A DNA stretch of 64,000 nucleotides from Alphaproteobacteria bacterium (GCA_030424845.1 JAUHWC010000003.1:371416-435415); one strand, 5' to 3'. Positions 39,355 through 52,368 are shown, counted from the stretch's first letter. Numbers and translations are program-made. The notes: generated by a model from the sequence alone, not told the origin.

Positions 39355-41189
39355 TGGCTACCGAAAAATCCACCCAGCCTGCCTACAAGATCATCGACCA
39401 CACCTATGACGTGGTGGTCGTGGGGGCAGGCGGTTCCGGCCTGCGCGCGACGATGGGCGCTGCCGAAGCCGGCCTTAAGACGGCGAACATCACCAAGGTC
39501 TTCCCCACGCGCTCGCACACAGTGGCGGCGCAGGGCGGCATTGCTGCCAGCCTTGGCAACAATTCGCCTGACCACTGGACCTGGCACATGTACGACACCG
39601 TGAAGGGGTCTGACTGGCTGGGTGACCAGGACGCGATCGAATATCTCGCCCGCGAGGCTCCTGCTGCGGTTTACGAACTGGAGCATGCCGGCGTGCCTTT
39701 CAGCCGCAACGATGACGGCACGATCTACCAGCGCCCCTTCGGCGGCCACATGCAGAACATGGGCGATGGCCCGCCCGTGCAGCGCACCTGCGCCGCAGCA
39801 GACCGTACCGGCCACGCCATGCTCCACGCGCTCTACCAGCAGAGCCTGAAGTATTCGGCTGATTTCTATATCGAATATTTCGCCATCGACCTGATCATGA
39901 AGGACACGCCGGACGGCAAGAAGTGCGTCGGCGTGATCGCCATGTGCATGGATGATGGCTCGATCCACCGCTTCCGTTCGCAGGCCGTGGTGCTGGCAAC
40001 AGGCGGCTACGGCCGTTGCTATTACACTGCCACCTCCGCCCACACCTGCACGGGTGACGGTGGCGGCATGGTGCTGCGTGCCGGCCTGCCCCTGCAGGAC
40101 ATGGAATTCGTGCAGTTCCACCCCACCGGCATTTATGGTGCGGGTGTGCTTATCACCGAAGGCGCGCGCGGCGAGGGCGGATACCTCACCAACTCGGAAG
40201 GCGAGCGCTTCATGGAACGCTATGCTCCTTCGGCAAAGGACCTTGCCTCGCGTGACGTGGTGAGCCGTTCCATGGCGATGGAAATGCGCGAGGGACGGGG
40301 CGTGGGCCCTGAAAAGGACCACATCTACCTCCATCTCGACCATATTCCCGCCGAAACGCTGGCCCAGCGCCTGCCGGGCATCACCGAAAGCGGCAAGATC
40401 TTTGCCGGCGTGGACCTGACCCGCCAGCCGCTGCCGGTGACCCCGACCGTGCATTACAACATGGGCGGCATTCCCTGTAACTATCACGGTGAAGTCGTGA
40501 CCATCGGGCCGGACGGCAATCCGGACCACGTGGTGCCGGGCCTGTTCGCCGTGGGCGAGGCTGCTTGCGTGTCGGTCCATGGTGCGAACCGCCTTGGTTC
40601 CAACTCGCTGATCGACCTCGTGGTGTTCGGCCGGGCAACAGGCCATCGCCTGAAGGAACTGATCCAGCCCAACGCGAAGCAGGAGGAACTGCCTGCCGAC
40701 AGCGCCGATTTCGCACTGGGCCGCGTTGATCACTTCCGCAACGCCAGGGGCGGCTCGCCCACGGCGGAAGTCCGCGCCAACATGCAGAAGACCATGCAGA
40801 AGCATGCGGCCGTGTTCCGCGACAGCGAGCTGATGGCCGAAGGCGTGAAGCTGCTGGCGGAAACCAACAAGCAGATGCAGGACATTCATGTCACCGATCG
40901 TTCGCTGATCTGGAACTCCGACCTCATCGAGACGCTGGAACTCGACAATCTGATGGCGCAGGCCGTGGTGACGATGAACAGCGCGGAAAACCGCAAGGAA
41001 AGCCGCGGCGCGCATGCGCATGAGGATTTCCCCAATCGCGATGACGAGAACTGGATGAAGCACACTGCCGCCTGGTTTGAAGGCTGGGGCGGCAATGGCG
41101 GCGCGGTGAAGATCGATTACCGTCCGGTGCACGAATACACGCTCACTGACGACATCGAATACATCAAGCCCAAGGCGCGCGTTTACTGA
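39354..41189 (+). CDS. sdhA: Succinate dehydrogenase flavoprotein subunit
   Basis: Catalytic FAD subunit of complex II, 611 aa. FAD motif [20 protein letters not shown], the histidine for covalent FAD in [13 protein letters not shown], the substrate-site [21 protein letters not shown] and the arginine/histidine [13 protein letters not shown] are all present. The C-terminus ends in KPKARVY, usual for the family. The sdhB gene, which normally completes the set, does not follow; the next gene is on the opposite strand. Confidence 0.97.
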   Translation: MATEKSTQPAYKIIDHTYDVVVVGAGGSGLRATMGAAEAGLKTANITKVFPTRSHTVAAQGGIAASLGNNSPDHWTWHMYDTVKGSDWLGDQDAIEYLAREAPAAVYELEHAGVPFSRNDDGTIYQRPFGGHMQNMGDGPPVQRTCAAADRTGHAMLHALYQQSLKYSADFYIEYFAIDLIMKDTPDGKKCVGVIAMCMDDGSIHRFRSQAVVLATGGYGRCYYTATSAHTCTGDGGGMVLRAGLPLQDMEFVQFHPTGIYGAGVLITEGARGEGGYLTNSEGERFMERYAPSAKDLASRDVVSRSMAMEMREGRGVGPEKDHIYLHLDHIPAETLAQRLPGITESGKIFAGVDLTRQPLPVTPTVHYNMGGIPCNYHGEVVTIGPDGNPDHVVPGLFAVGEAACVSVHGANRLGSNSLIDLVVFGRATGHRLKELIQPNAKQEELPADSADFALGRVDHFRNARGGSPTAEVRANMQKTMQKHAAVFRDSELMAEGVKLLAETNKQMQDIHVTDRSLIWNSDLIETLELDNLMAQAVVTMNSAENRKESRGAHAHEDFPNRDDENWMKHTAAWFEGWGGNGGAVKIDYRPVHEYTLTDDIEYIKPKARVY

Positions 41190-41217
41190 GGCTTCAGTTC
41201 CGCGACAGTCTAAGTTG

Positions 41218-41248
41218 AAGGCCGGGGCTGATTGCTCCGGCCTTTTCT
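41218..41248 (+). terminator. Rho-independent terminator of sdhCDA
   Basis: Eight-bp stem aaggccgg/ccggcctt, 11-base loop, followed by ttct, 29 bases after the sdhA stop. It supports the view that sdhCDA is a complete transcript without sdhB. Confidence 0.75.
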
Positions 41249-41270
41249 GTTGGCGGTGCCGGAACGCCCG

Positions 41271-41951
41271 TCAGTCCTGGGGGGGCTCAACCCGCCGAAC
41301 ATCCACGATTTCCACCGGCTCGGCGATCATCTGCCCCTTCATCCAGCCTTCGCCGAGGTCCGGATCGGTAGGGGATGCATGGATGGCGTGGACCACGTCC
41401 ATCCCGCCCACGACATAGCCGAACGCGGCATAGCCGAGTTGGCGGTTCGGATCCTCATTGTCCGGATCCGCATCCTGTCCGGGTTGGTCGCGCAGCATGA
41501 TCGAGAAGTCGCCCGTTGCCGTTCCCGGATCGAAGCGCGCCATCGACAGCGCGCCTTCCAGGTGCAGGACGCCGGTTTCATTGGTCGGTTCGTGGGGAAT
41601 CGGATCGAGGATGCGATCGGGATTGTTCTGTGTTCCCCCCTGGATGAAGCCGTTGGGCTGCTCGCCCCATTCCACGGAAAGCGTGCGGTAGAAGACGGTG
41701 CCATCGAACCGGTCCTCATCGGCGTAGCGCAGGAAATTGTTTGCCGTGATCGGCGCACGTTCGGTTTCCAATGCCACGGTGATCTCGCCCAGTGTGGTCT
41801 CGATCACCACAAGCGTGGTCTCGTATTCCGGCGCAGCGTCCTCCACCGGTGCTTCCCCGGCAAGCGGTTCGGCGATTTCGCTTTCCTGCGCCACGGCGGG
41901 GGTGGAAAGAGCGAAGGCGAGCGGAGCGAGCAGAGCGAATCGTTTCAGCAT
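41271..41951 (-). CDS. Cyclophilin-type peptidyl-prolyl cis-trans isomerase
   Basis: Exported prolyl isomerase of about 226 aa, start at the ATG at 41951, giving a signal peptide that ends in TPAVAQ. Cyclophilin motifs are FYRTL near FDGTV, GFIQGGTQ, LSMARFDPGTATGDFSIML and YAAFGYVVGGMDVV; the catalytic region has the FxRxx arrangement in altered form (FYRTLSVEW). Assists folding of periplasmic or outer-membrane proteins. A spacer of about 20 residues with acidic character separates the signal from the domain. Confidence 0.9.
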   Translation of the reverse strand: MLKRFALLAPLAFALSTPAVAQESEIAEPLAGEAPVEDAAPEYETTLVVIETTLGEITVALETERAPITANNFLRYADEDRFDGTVFYRTLSVEWGEQPNGFIQGGTQNNPDRILDPIPHEPTNETGVLHLEGALSMARFDPGTATGDFSIMLRDQPGQDADPDNEDPNRQLGYAAFGYVVGGMDVVHAIHASPTDPDLGEGWMKGQMIAEPVEIVDVRRVEPPQD

Positions 41952-42081
41952 GATGGACAGGATCATGCCGCCAATTCGGCCACACGCAAACCACCTGTCG
42001 TGCGTGCACGTGAGTTCACTTGGAATTCAGTTCGTCGCTCACAGACAACGGTTCGTCGCAGAACCAAGAGGGAGAATTGCG

Positions 42082-43410
42082 GTGAGTCGAGAAAGAAGTC
42101 CGGGCGTGAAACTCGCCCTCGTCGGGTTGGTCGCGGTGGTGCTGATCGTACCTTTGCTGATGGTCTATGCGCTTGTCTATGACAGGGAAAGCCAGTCCCG
42201 GACAGCGCAGCAGAGCATTACCGAAGGCTGGGGCGGGCCGCAGAAGGTGACCGGCCCGGTGCTGGTGATCCCCTGGATACAGGAGGTGACCACCACCGAG
42301 GTCGTCAACGGCAGCCAGACGAGCCGGACCACCGAGGCGCGGCGCGAGTTGTTCGTGTCGCCATCCTTGCAGAGCGTGGAAACCACCATCGATCCCGATC
42401 GCAAGAGCTACGCCATTTACGAGAGCGTGGTTTACGAAAGCGCGCTGTCCGGCTCGGCGCGGTTCGAGATGCCGCAGGACCTGGACAGGATGGGCGTGGA
42501 TCCTGCCAAGCTGATGCTGGACCAGGTTGAACTGCGCTTTGGCGTATCCGACCCGCGCGGGCTTGATGACAACGCACGCGTTTCCGCTGATGGCGAGGCG
42601 CTGCGCCTGCAACCGGGCAATGGCCCGGCGGCGACGGAAGGCTCCGGCTTTTCGGCACCGGCAAGCTGGGCCGGTGACAGTCCGCTTGTGGTTCGATGGG
42701 AATACGGCCTGCGCGGCAGCCATTCACTGGACCTGATCCCGCGTGGCGGCGAAACGGAATGGACGGTGACTTCAACCTGGCAGCACCCGAGTTTCACCGG
42801 CTTCCTGCCTGACAGCCGGGAAGTGGGCGCAGAAGGCTTCACCGCCACATTCGAGGGCATCACCAACCTTGCGCTGGGCAAGGCATTGGTTGCCACTGCC
42901 GATGATGCTGCGGTGGTTTCCGCATCCATCGGACTGGTCGATCCGGTTGACCTTTACAGCCAGGTCGATCGCGCGGTGAAATATGGCTTCCTGTTCATCG
43001 GCTTCACCTTCGCCACCTTCCTGATGTTCGACATCGTCGGCGGCGCGCGCGTGGCGGCAGCGGAATACCTGCTGACGGGGGCAGGGCTGATCCTGTTCTT
43101 CGTGATGCTGCTCGCCTTTGCCGAGGTGATCGGTTTCGGCCTTGCCTATCTTGTTGCGGCCGTCGCTGTGATCGGGCTGCTGACCGCATACAGCGCGGCG
43201 GTGCTCGGCACATGGAGGCGCGCAGGTTTCATCGGCATCATGCTGGCTGCGCTCTATGCGCTGCTGTTCGTGCTGCTCAACATGGAAACCTATGCGCTGG
43301 TCATCGGATCGCTGCTGCTCTTCGCCGGGCTTGCCGGGATCATGTACATGACGCGACAGGTGAACTGGTCCGCTGTCGGACGCAGCGCGAATGACGATGC
43401 GGAGGCCTAG
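42082..43410 (+). CDS. creD: Inner-membrane CreD-family protein
   Basis: A 442-aa inner-membrane protein. The GTG at 42082 lies behind agaggga and opens with SRERSPGVKLALVGLVAVV, one helix, followed by a large periplasmic domain (YDRESQSRTAQQSITEGWGGPQ) with the VTGPVLVIPW signature of CreD, and about five C-terminal helices from residue 300. CreD belongs to the CreBC two-component response to cell-wall damage and beta-lactams; no creBC genes lie beside it. Its stop shares the palindrome CTAG with the convergent alpha-hydroxy-acid gene. Confidence 0.9.
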   Translation: MSRERSPGVKLALVGLVAVVLIVPLLMVYALVYDRESQSRTAQQSITEGWGGPQKVTGPVLVIPWIQEVTTTEVVNGSQTSRTTEARRELFVSPSLQSVETTIDPDRKSYAIYESVVYESALSGSARFEMPQDLDRMGVDPAKLMLDQVELRFGVSDPRGLDDNARVSADGEALRLQPGNGPAATEGSGFSAPASWAGDSPLVVRWEYGLRGSHSLDLIPRGGETEWTVTSTWQHPSFTGFLPDSREVGAEGFTATFEGITNLALGKALVATADDAAVVSASIGLVDPVDLYSQVDRAVKYGFLFIGFTFATFLMFDIVGGARVAAAEYLLTGAGLILFFVMLLAFAEVIGFGLAYLVAAVAVIGLLTAYSAAVLGTWRRAGFIGIMLAALYALLFVLLNMETYALVIGSLLLFAGLAGIMYMTRQVNWSAVGRSANDDAEA

Positions 43411-44582
43411 CGCCTCTCGAGCATGGCGGGGGTGAGCTGGTCGATCCGGGTCACCCCCATCAGCTTCATGCCGCGAATGATCTCTGCCTCGAGCAGGCTG
43501 ACCGCGCGGTCCACGCCCGCCTCTCCCGCCGCCGCCAGGGCGTAGAGGTAGAGCCTGCCGCCGCTGACCGCCGTGGCACCCGTGGCGAGAGCTTTCAGCA
43601 CATGGCTGCCCCGCCGCACGCCGCCATCCAGGATGACCTCGCAGCGGCCACCCACGGCCTGCACGATCGCATCAAGCTGGTCGAACGGGCTGCGCGATCC
43701 ATCGAGCTGCCGCCCACCGTGGTTGGACACCATGATCGCATCGCAGCCCATGTCCGCCGCGCGCTTGGCGTCTTCGACGGACATGATCCCCTTGAGGCAG
43801 AAGGTGCCGCCCCAGTCGTTGCGCAGCTTTTCCGCGTCCTTCCAGTCCATCGACTGGTCGAGCATGGAGTTGAAGTAATCCTGCACCGAAAGCGCGAAAT
43901 TGCTGCCGGCATCGACGTGGGATGAAAGGTTGGGAAGCTCGAACTTCTCGCGGAACATGTAATCGAGCGCCCAGCGAGGCTTGGTGGCATAGGACAGGAA
44001 GCTGGTGGGCGTGATGCGCGGCGGGGTGGTGAAACCGGTCCGCTTGCAGCGCTCGCGATTACCCGAAACGATGGTGTCGACCGTGAGGGTGACGGCATCA
44101 AAACTGGCGAGCCGCGCCTTTTCCAGCAGGGCGGCGTTCAGCCCCTTGTCCTTGTGGTAGTAATACTGGAGCATCTTGGGGCCCGTGAAGCGCCGGCCGA
44201 TCTCCTCGATGCTCACGCTGCCAAGGCTGGAGATGCCGAACCACATGCCGAATTTCTCGGCCACGGCGGCCACGGCACGCTCGCCCTGCCAGTGGAACAG
44301 GCGTTGCAGTGCGGTGGGTGACAGCATCAGCGGAAGGCTGCTCTTGCGGCCCATCACGGTAATGGATGTATCCACCTCCTCCACGCCGGCCAGAACGTTG
44401 GGAACAAGGTCCACGGCCGCGAAGGCCGCGGTGTTGCGATCCTTCGTTACCTCGTCGTCCGCAGCGCCATCGATGTAATGGAACACGGGAAAGGGCAGCT
44501 TGCGCTTCGCCAGTTCTCGGAAATCGGCAATGTTCTCGCACTGCGAGAGCCTGCGAACACTATAGTTGAACTTCTTGCCCAT
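43407..44582 (-). CDS. FMN-dependent alpha-hydroxy-acid dehydrogenase (LldD-like)
   Basis: TIM-barrel flavoenzyme of 391 aa (start ATG at 44582). The signature SNHGGRQLDGSRSP near residue 280 contains the catalytic histidine and arginine; YIDGAADDE, SPTALQRLFHWQGE and the glycine-rich VILDGGVRRGSHVLKAL phosphate-binding segment are typical. Members oxidise L-lactate, mandelate or glycolate. No transporter or regulator gene of a lactate operon is adjacent, so the substrate is open. Confidence 0.9.
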   Translation of the reverse strand: MGKKFNYSVRRLSQCENIADFRELAKRKLPFPVFHYIDGAADDEVTKDRNTAAFAAVDLVPNVLAGVEEVDTSITVMGRKSSLPLMLSPTALQRLFHWQGERAVAAVAEKFGMWFGISSLGSVSIEEIGRRFTGPKMLQYYYHKDKGLNAALLEKARLASFDAVTLTVDTIVSGNRERCKRTGFTTPPRITPTSFLSYATKPRWALDYMFREKFELPNLSSHVDAGSNFALSVQDYFNSMLDQSMDWKDAEKLRNDWGGTFCLKGIMSVEDAKRAADMGCDAIMVSNHGGRQLDGSRSPFDQLDAIVQAVGGRCEVILDGGVRRGSHVLKALATGATAVSGGRLYLYALAAAGEAGVDRAVSLLEAEIIRGMKLMGVTRIDQLTPAMLERR

Positions 44583-44612
44583 CACGCGCCTGTTAGCGTG
44601 GGCAATCACATT

Positions 44613-45242
44613 CTACCAGCGCAGCAGTTTGGGGCCGGCCAGCCAACCGATGCCAGCCATTGCCATGATCGGGGCAAGGTAGAACGCCATGAAGTACATC
44701 GCACCTTCGCCCGGGCAGAAAGGGGCATAGGCCGTCATGGCCAGCGCGCCACCGAAAAACCCTGCCATCAGTCCTGTGCGATGCGTGTTCGTCGGGGCAA
44801 GCCAGCGCGTGGCGAGGATGGCTGCGGCAAAGCCGATCGGGCTCATGATGCCCATGGCCAGCAGGCAACGCTGCCAGGCAACTCCGGGGAAGGGCTGGTC
44901 GCCCTGGATCAGGGCGAGCGCAACGAAGCAGCCGATATAGGCGAACGGCAAGGCAAGGCCGGCCATGGCAAGGCGCGCGGGCCTGGCAGGGCGGCCCAGC
45001 GTATTGAGCGCGAAGGCCGCCACCAGCAGCAGGGACACGGAAAAGCCCCATTTGATGATCATCGGCAGCCAGCCGCGCAGCTCATGGGTCGGAAACGGAT
45101 CATCCAGCACAAGCGCGGTTGCGCCGAAGCACAGGATGCAGGCGAGCAAGAGCGGCAGGACGACATGGCGTGCGATACCTTGCTGCTTGATGCTGCCTTC
45201 GCCGGACAGGCGGGCGATCAGGTCTTCGGTGCGTTCCATCAT
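44613..45242 (-). CDS. NrsF/DUF1109-family anti-sigma protein
   Basis: Inner-membrane protein of 209 aa with six helices (about 28-46, 60-80, 88-108, 118-142, 150-170, 178-200). It has the family features: a short N-terminal cytoplasmic helix, conserved cysteines, the MGIMSPIGFAAAILATRWLAP segment and CPGEGAMYFMAFYLAPI near the C-terminus. NrsF proteins inhibit ECF sigma factors of the SigF type and usually follow them. Here the gene upstream is not a sigma factor. The ATG at 45242 or the adjacent one at 45239 may be the start. Confidence 0.85.
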   Translation of the reverse strand: MMERTEDLIARLSGEGSIKQQGIARHVVLPLLLACILCFGATALVLDDPFPTHELRGWLPMIIKWGFSVSLLLVAAFALNTLGRPARPARLAMAGLALPFAYIGCFVALALIQGDQPFPGVAWQRCLLAMGIMSPIGFAAAILATRWLAPTNTHRTGLMAGFFGGALAMTAYAPFCPGEGAMYFMAFYLAPIMAMAGIGWLAGPKLLRW

Positions 45243-45421
45243 GTGTTCCCGGCAACGATTTCCTTCAGGCGCAGCAATCCGCGATGCACGTGCAGCTTCA
45301 TGGCGGAATGGCCGATGCCACCGCAGCCGATGCCGCCCGCACCGCCCATCCGGCGGCCAGTTCCTGCGCTGCCCCCGCGGCGAACGAGGATGGAGCCGGG
45401 CCTGAAGTTCTTGAGCCGCAT
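45239..45421 (-). CDS. Hypothetical short protein upstream of nrsF
   Basis: A 60-codon frame from an ATG at 45421 to a TGA at 45239-45241 that overlaps the nrsF start (ACATGATG). The product is rich in Gly and Arg (RRGGSAGTGRRMGGAGGIGCGGIG). The layout faintly recalls the N-terminus of YpfJ-type neutral zinc metallopeptidases but stops after about 40 residues. It may be a broken remnant, a true short protein, or a chance frame; the overlap with nrsF is the main argument for expression. Confidence 0.35.
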   Translation of the reverse strand: MRLKNFRPGSILVRRGGSAGTGRRMGGAGGIGCGGIGHSAMKLHVHRGLLRLKEIVAGNT

Positions 45422-45516
45422 GGATTGTCCCGCAGTATTGTGCACTTGCGAAAAGGTGCTGGACCAGCAGCCCCGGATCATGGAAAACATTGGCAGAATT
45501 TACCAAGGAGTCGAGC

Positions 45517-46272
45517 ATGTTCCTGTCCGGCAAACGCGCCCTGATCACCGGATCGACGTCCGGAATCGGTCTCGCCATCGCCCGCGCGCTGAAGGCCGAG
45601 GGCGCTGAAGTGATCCTCAACGGTTTCGGTGACGAAGGTGTGATTGCCGACGTGTGCGGGGAGCTGGATGCAAGGCATATCCCGGCGGACCTCACGAGCG
45701 TTGCCGGGGTCGAGGAGTTGATGGCGGCGGCAGGTCCGGTGGATGTGCTGGTGAACAATGCCGGCATGCAGCATGTCGCTCCGGTCGAGGAATTTCCGGC
45801 CGAGAAGTGGGAAATGATTATCGCCCTCAACCTGTCGGCAGCCTTCCACACCGCACGCCTTGCCGTGCCGCACATGAAAACGGCAGGCTGGGGGCGGATC
45901 ATCAACACCGCCAGCGCCCATTCGCTGGCCGCCAGCCCGTTCAAGAGCGCCTATGTCTCGGCCAAGCACGGTATCGCAGGCCTGACCAAGACGCTGGCGC
46001 TGGAGCTTGCGCCCTTCAACATCACCGCCAACTGCATCAGCCCGGGCTATGTCTGGACTCCGCTGGTCGAAAACCAGATCCCCGACACGATGAAGGCCCG
46101 CGGCATGACGCGCGAGCAGGTGATGAACGATATCCTCCTTGCCAAGCAGCCGACCAAGAAGTTCGTGCAGGTGGAGGAAGTTGGCGCAATGGCGGTGTTC
46201 CTGTGTCGGGACGAGGCGCAGAACATCAATGGCGCCAACTGGTCCGTCGATGGCGGCTGGACAGCGGAATAG
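45517..46272 (+). CDS. SDR-family 3-hydroxybutyrate dehydrogenase-like protein
   Basis: NAD(P)-dependent short-chain dehydrogenase of 251 aa. The ATG at 45517 follows aaggag. Cofactor motif TGSTSGIGLAIA, NNAGMQHVAPVEEFPAEKW and the catalytic SAYVSAKHG (Tyr/Lys) match 3-hydroxybutyrate dehydrogenases, as do PGYVWTPLVENQI and the C-terminal INGANWSVDGGWTAE. This enzyme interconverts 3-hydroxybutyrate and acetoacetate in polyhydroxybutyrate turnover. No phaZ or acetoacetyl-CoA transferase lies beside it. Confidence 0.85.
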   Translation: MFLSGKRALITGSTSGIGLAIARALKAEGAEVILNGFGDEGVIADVCGELDARHIPADLTSVAGVEELMAAAGPVDVLVNNAGMQHVAPVEEFPAEKWEMIIALNLSAAFHTARLAVPHMKTAGWGRIINTASAHSLAASPFKSAYVSAKHGIAGLTKTLALELAPFNITANCISPGYVWTPLVENQIPDTMKARGMTREQVMNDILLAKQPTKKFVQVEEVGAMAVFLCRDEAQNINGANWSVDGGWTAE

Positions 46273-46304
46273 TGCCCGATTCAGCGCAATGGCGGGCGTA
46301 ATAA

Positions 46305-47831
<1,527 letters not shown>

Positions 47832-47843
47832 AGGGCAGGGCTC

Positions 47844-48101
47844 ATGGTGGAGTTGATCCCCTTCCTCCTGCTCCTGCTCGAATGGCACCCCGACCGGCCG
47901 CATGACATCACGGTGACGCGTGTCGAGCAGGTGTTTCCCGACGAGGAGTCGTGTGAGCTGGAGGGCCTCCACCGCTACAGCGAAGCCATGCTGTTCAACG
48001 AGGAGGACGGCAAGGAATTCGACTATACCTGCCAGCCCTTGCCGTCGCAGGCTGAAATTGAAGAGATGATCGAACGCACATTCGGCGAGCAGGCCGGGTG
48101 A
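47844..48101 (+). CDS. Hypothetical protein between guaB and rsmB-like gene
   Basis: An 85-aa protein. The first 13 residues are hydrophobic (MVELIPFLLLLLE), followed by an acidic mature part with two cysteines (ESCELEG, YTCQPLP) and an acidic C-terminal helix. The hydrophobic start may be a signal or membrane anchor. It overlaps the next gene by 4 bases (GTGA), so it is translated with it. No family is recognised. Confidence 0.6.
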   Translation: MVELIPFLLLLLEWHPDRPHDITVTRVEQVFPDEESCELEGLHRYSEAMLFNEEDGKEFDYTCQPLPSQAEIEEMIERTFGEQAG

Positions 48102-49279
48102 CCCCTTCGGCTCGCGTCCAGGCGGCCATCGAGATACTCGACAAGGTCATCGAGGCTGCCCGCCGCCAGGGGGCGCCGGCAGACCGGATCATCGGCGATT
48201 GGGGGCGCAGCAACCGCTATGCCGGATCGAAGGACCGCCGCGCCATCCGCGACCTGATCTATCGCGCCATCCGCGAATGCGGCGAGGTTCCGCGCAGCGG
48301 CAGGGCGGCCATGATCCACCTTGCAGAAGAAGACGGCGGACTGGCGGCTTTGTTCGACGGTTCGCAATACGGCCCGCAGCCTATCGGCGATGGCGAGGAG
48401 CCCGCCCACGGCTCCATCGCCCCGGAATGGCTGGAGGATCGCCTGATCGCCTCCGGAATATCCGAGCAAGAGGCCGAAGCGCTGTTGGGACGTGCCCCGC
48501 TGGATATGCGCGTCAACAGGCTGAAGGCGGATCGCGAGACGCTGGATATTCCGGTTGAAGCGGAACACTTGCCCGTGCCCGATGCCTTGCGCCTTCCATC
48601 CGGCACGCAGGTCGAACAATGGCCGGCGTTTCGCGATGGCCTGATCGAAGTGCAGGACGCTGGTAGCCAGCTTGCCTGCCGCGCCGTGGCAGCCAGGCCG
48701 GGCGAAACCGTGATTGACCTGTGCGCAGGGGCAGGCGGCAAGACGCTGTCTCTCGCCGCGGCGATGGAAAACCGGGGGATCCTGGTCGCTGCTGATACCG
48801 ACCGCGGACGGCTCTCGCGCCTCTCGCCGCGCGCCGAGCGGGCAGGCGTGTCCATCGTTCGCGAGGTCCTGATGAATCCCGGGCAGGAACTGAAGGCACT
48901 GGCGGATTGGCATGGCAAGGCCGACGCCGTGCTGGTGGATGCCCCATGCTCGGGCACGGGCACGTGGCGGCGCAATCCGGAAAGCCGCTGGCGCTTGACG
49001 CCGGGCGAACTGGCGCGGCTCACCGATCTGCAGCAGCGCCTGCTCGCCGTCGCGTCCGAACTGGTGAAGCCGGGCGGGCGCATCACCTACATTACCTGCT
49101 CCTTGCTGGACGAGGAGGGCAAGGACCAGGTCGAACGGTTCCTTTCCGTGCGGCCATCCTTCACCGCGCAGGCTCTCGACCTGCCTTTGGGCCGGGCGCA
49201 TGGACAGGGCATCCGCATTTCCCCGCACCATGACGGGACAGACGGATTTTTCATCGCCAGTTTATCTGCGCCGTGTTAA
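48098..49279 (+). CDS. RsmB/NOP-family RNA (cytosine-C5)-methyltransferase
   Basis: A 393-aa rRNA m5C methyltransferase-like protein starting at GTG 48098. The N-terminal third is NusB-like (SARVQAAIEILDKVIEAA, SKDRRAIRDLIYRAIRE). The catalytic domain has VIDLCAGAGGKTLSLAA (SAM), DAPCSGTGTWRRNPE with a cysteine and TCSLLDEEG with the second cysteine, the NOP/RsmB pair. It is probably 16S rRNA-specific, but the exact base is not determined here. Confidence 0.9.
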   Translation: MTPSARVQAAIEILDKVIEAARRQGAPADRIIGDWGRSNRYAGSKDRRAIRDLIYRAIRECGEVPRSGRAAMIHLAEEDGGLAALFDGSQYGPQPIGDGEEPAHGSIAPEWLEDRLIASGISEQEAEALLGRAPLDMRVNRLKADRETLDIPVEAEHLPVPDALRLPSGTQVEQWPAFRDGLIEVQDAGSQLACRAVAARPGETVIDLCAGAGGKTLSLAAAMENRGILVAADTDRGRLSRLSPRAERAGVSIVREVLMNPGQELKALADWHGKADAVLVDAPCSGTGTWRRNPESRWRLTPGELARLTDLQQRLLAVASELVKPGGRITYITCSLLDEEGKDQVERFLSVRPSFTAQALDLPLGRAHGQGIRISPHHDGTDGFFIASLSAPC

Positions 49280-49340
49280 TCCTGTGCCCATCATGGCCAT
49301 GACACGCCTGGACAACATGCCCGCTCTCAAGGAGTTCGTG

Positions 49341-49844
49341 ATGCGTTACACACCCTTTGCAGTCGCCCTTTCGCTTTTCGCAGCGGTAAGTTCGAGCGCC
49401 CTGCTGGGTGCCGGTTACGAGCCTGATCCGCGCGCGCAGGCGCTGGTGGCGGAAGGTCGCGCCGCGCTGGAAGCGGGAGACACGCAAGCCGCGATTGACG
49501 CTTTCGAGGCCGCGCTGGTGGTCGATCCGGCCTACAGCCAGGTCTATGTCGACCTCGCCGATGCTGCCCGCGCTGACGGTCTGCAGGGCAAGGCGATCCA
49601 CTATTACCGCGAGGCGCTGGAGCGCGATCCGGAAAACATCGCGGCCATTTCGGGCGAGGGCGCTGCCCTGGCCGAAAAGGGCGCGCTGGATAATGCCCGC
49701 CGCAACCTTGCCCGCCTTGAGAACCTGTGCGGTTCCACCTGCATGGAAACGCGCGAACTGGCCGCCGCGATCGAGGCCGGCCCGGTCGAGCGCGTGATGA
49801 CGGCCGAAGCCGTATCGCCTGACAGTGCGGTGACAGCCAACTGA
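49341..49844 (+). CDS. Secreted TPR-repeat protein
   Basis: A 167-aa exported protein with a signal peptide (MRYTPFAVALSLFAAVSSSA). TPR units lie at about 35-110 (EGRAALEAGDTQAAIDAFEAALVVDPAY; KAIHYYREALERDPEN) and a C-terminal part with two cysteines (LCGSTCMETREL). The ATG at 49341 opens a proper signal; in-frame upstream starts do not. It lies after the RsmB-family gene and is convergent with rppH, whose stop starts one base after this one. Probably a periplasmic scaffold; no specific partner is visible. Confidence 0.8.
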   Translation: MRYTPFAVALSLFAAVSSSALLGAGYEPDPRAQALVAEGRAALEAGDTQAAIDAFEAALVVDPAYSQVYVDLADAARADGLQGKAIHYYREALERDPENIAAISGEGAALAEKGALDNARRNLARLENLCGSTCMETRELAAAIEAGPVERVMTAEAVSPDSAVTAN

Positions 49845-50327
49845 TCAGATGAGGTCGCGAAACCCGGCGACGATCTCGGCATAGACATCGCGCTTGAAGG
49901 GCACGATCAGGTCCGGAAGCAGGCGCGGTTCGACCCATTTCCATTCGCAGAATTCGGGGTGCTTGTGCGCTTCGAGGTCAATGTGCTTGTCCTTGCCGGT
50001 GAAGCGCACGAGATACCAGGTCTGGCGCTGGCCGATGAACTTGCCGCCCCACATCTTGCCCTTGAGCTCCGGCGGCAGGTCATAGAACAGCTCGCGCCCC
50101 AGCGTCCCCACGATATCGAGATGCCTCGGCTTTACGCCTGTCTCCTCGTGCATCTCGCGCAGCATGGCCTGGTCCATGTCCTCGCCCGGATCGACGCCGC
50201 CTTGCGGCATCTGCCAGAAGTCGGTGTCCTTGCCGTCAATCCGCTTGCCGACGAAGGCGTGGCCGACTGCGTTGATCATCATGGCGCCCACGCAGGGGCG
50301 GTAGAGGGCGGGATCGGGAGTGCTCAT
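49845..50327 (-). CDS. rppH: RNA pyrophosphohydrolase
   Basis: Nudix hydrolase of 160 aa that removes pyrophosphate from the 5' end of mRNA and so starts decay. The Nudix box is GGVDPGEDMDQAMLREMHEETGV, a complete GX5EX7REUXEEXGU signature, and RQTWYLVRF, FCEWKWVEP and the VGHAFVGKRID start are typical of RppH (former NudH). Stand-alone gene, tail to tail with the TPR gene. Confidence 0.95.
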   Translation of the reverse strand: MSTPDPALYRPCVGAMMINAVGHAFVGKRIDGKDTDFWQMPQGGVDPGEDMDQAMLREMHEETGVKPRHLDIVGTLGRELFYDLPPELKGKMWGGKFIGQRQTWYLVRFTGKDKHIDLEAHKHPEFCEWKWVEPRLLPDLIVPFKRDVYAEIVAGFRDLI

Positions 50328-50481
50328 GCGGCTGCCAGATAGTCAAAGTCGTGGACCATTTCCATGCTGGCATTGCCCCTTGGACAGAAAATCTTGATTG
50401 CGACACGAGTGGGCGCCGCCTAGGTGGCACGCCGGTATTGGACTATGGCGCCCTCCTCGGGCGCAGACACAGGATTCGACG

Positions 50482-52368
<1,887 letters not shown>

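Noticed and set aside
39234..41132. A 632-codon minus-strand frame opposite sdhA
   Set aside because: Histidine- and glycine-rich shadow; the SdhA sequence is unambiguous.
43407..43410. CTAG palindrome shared by the stops of creD and the alpha-hydroxy-acid gene
   Set aside because: A neat overlap of convergent stops but expected by chance in a packed genome; not a regulatory site.
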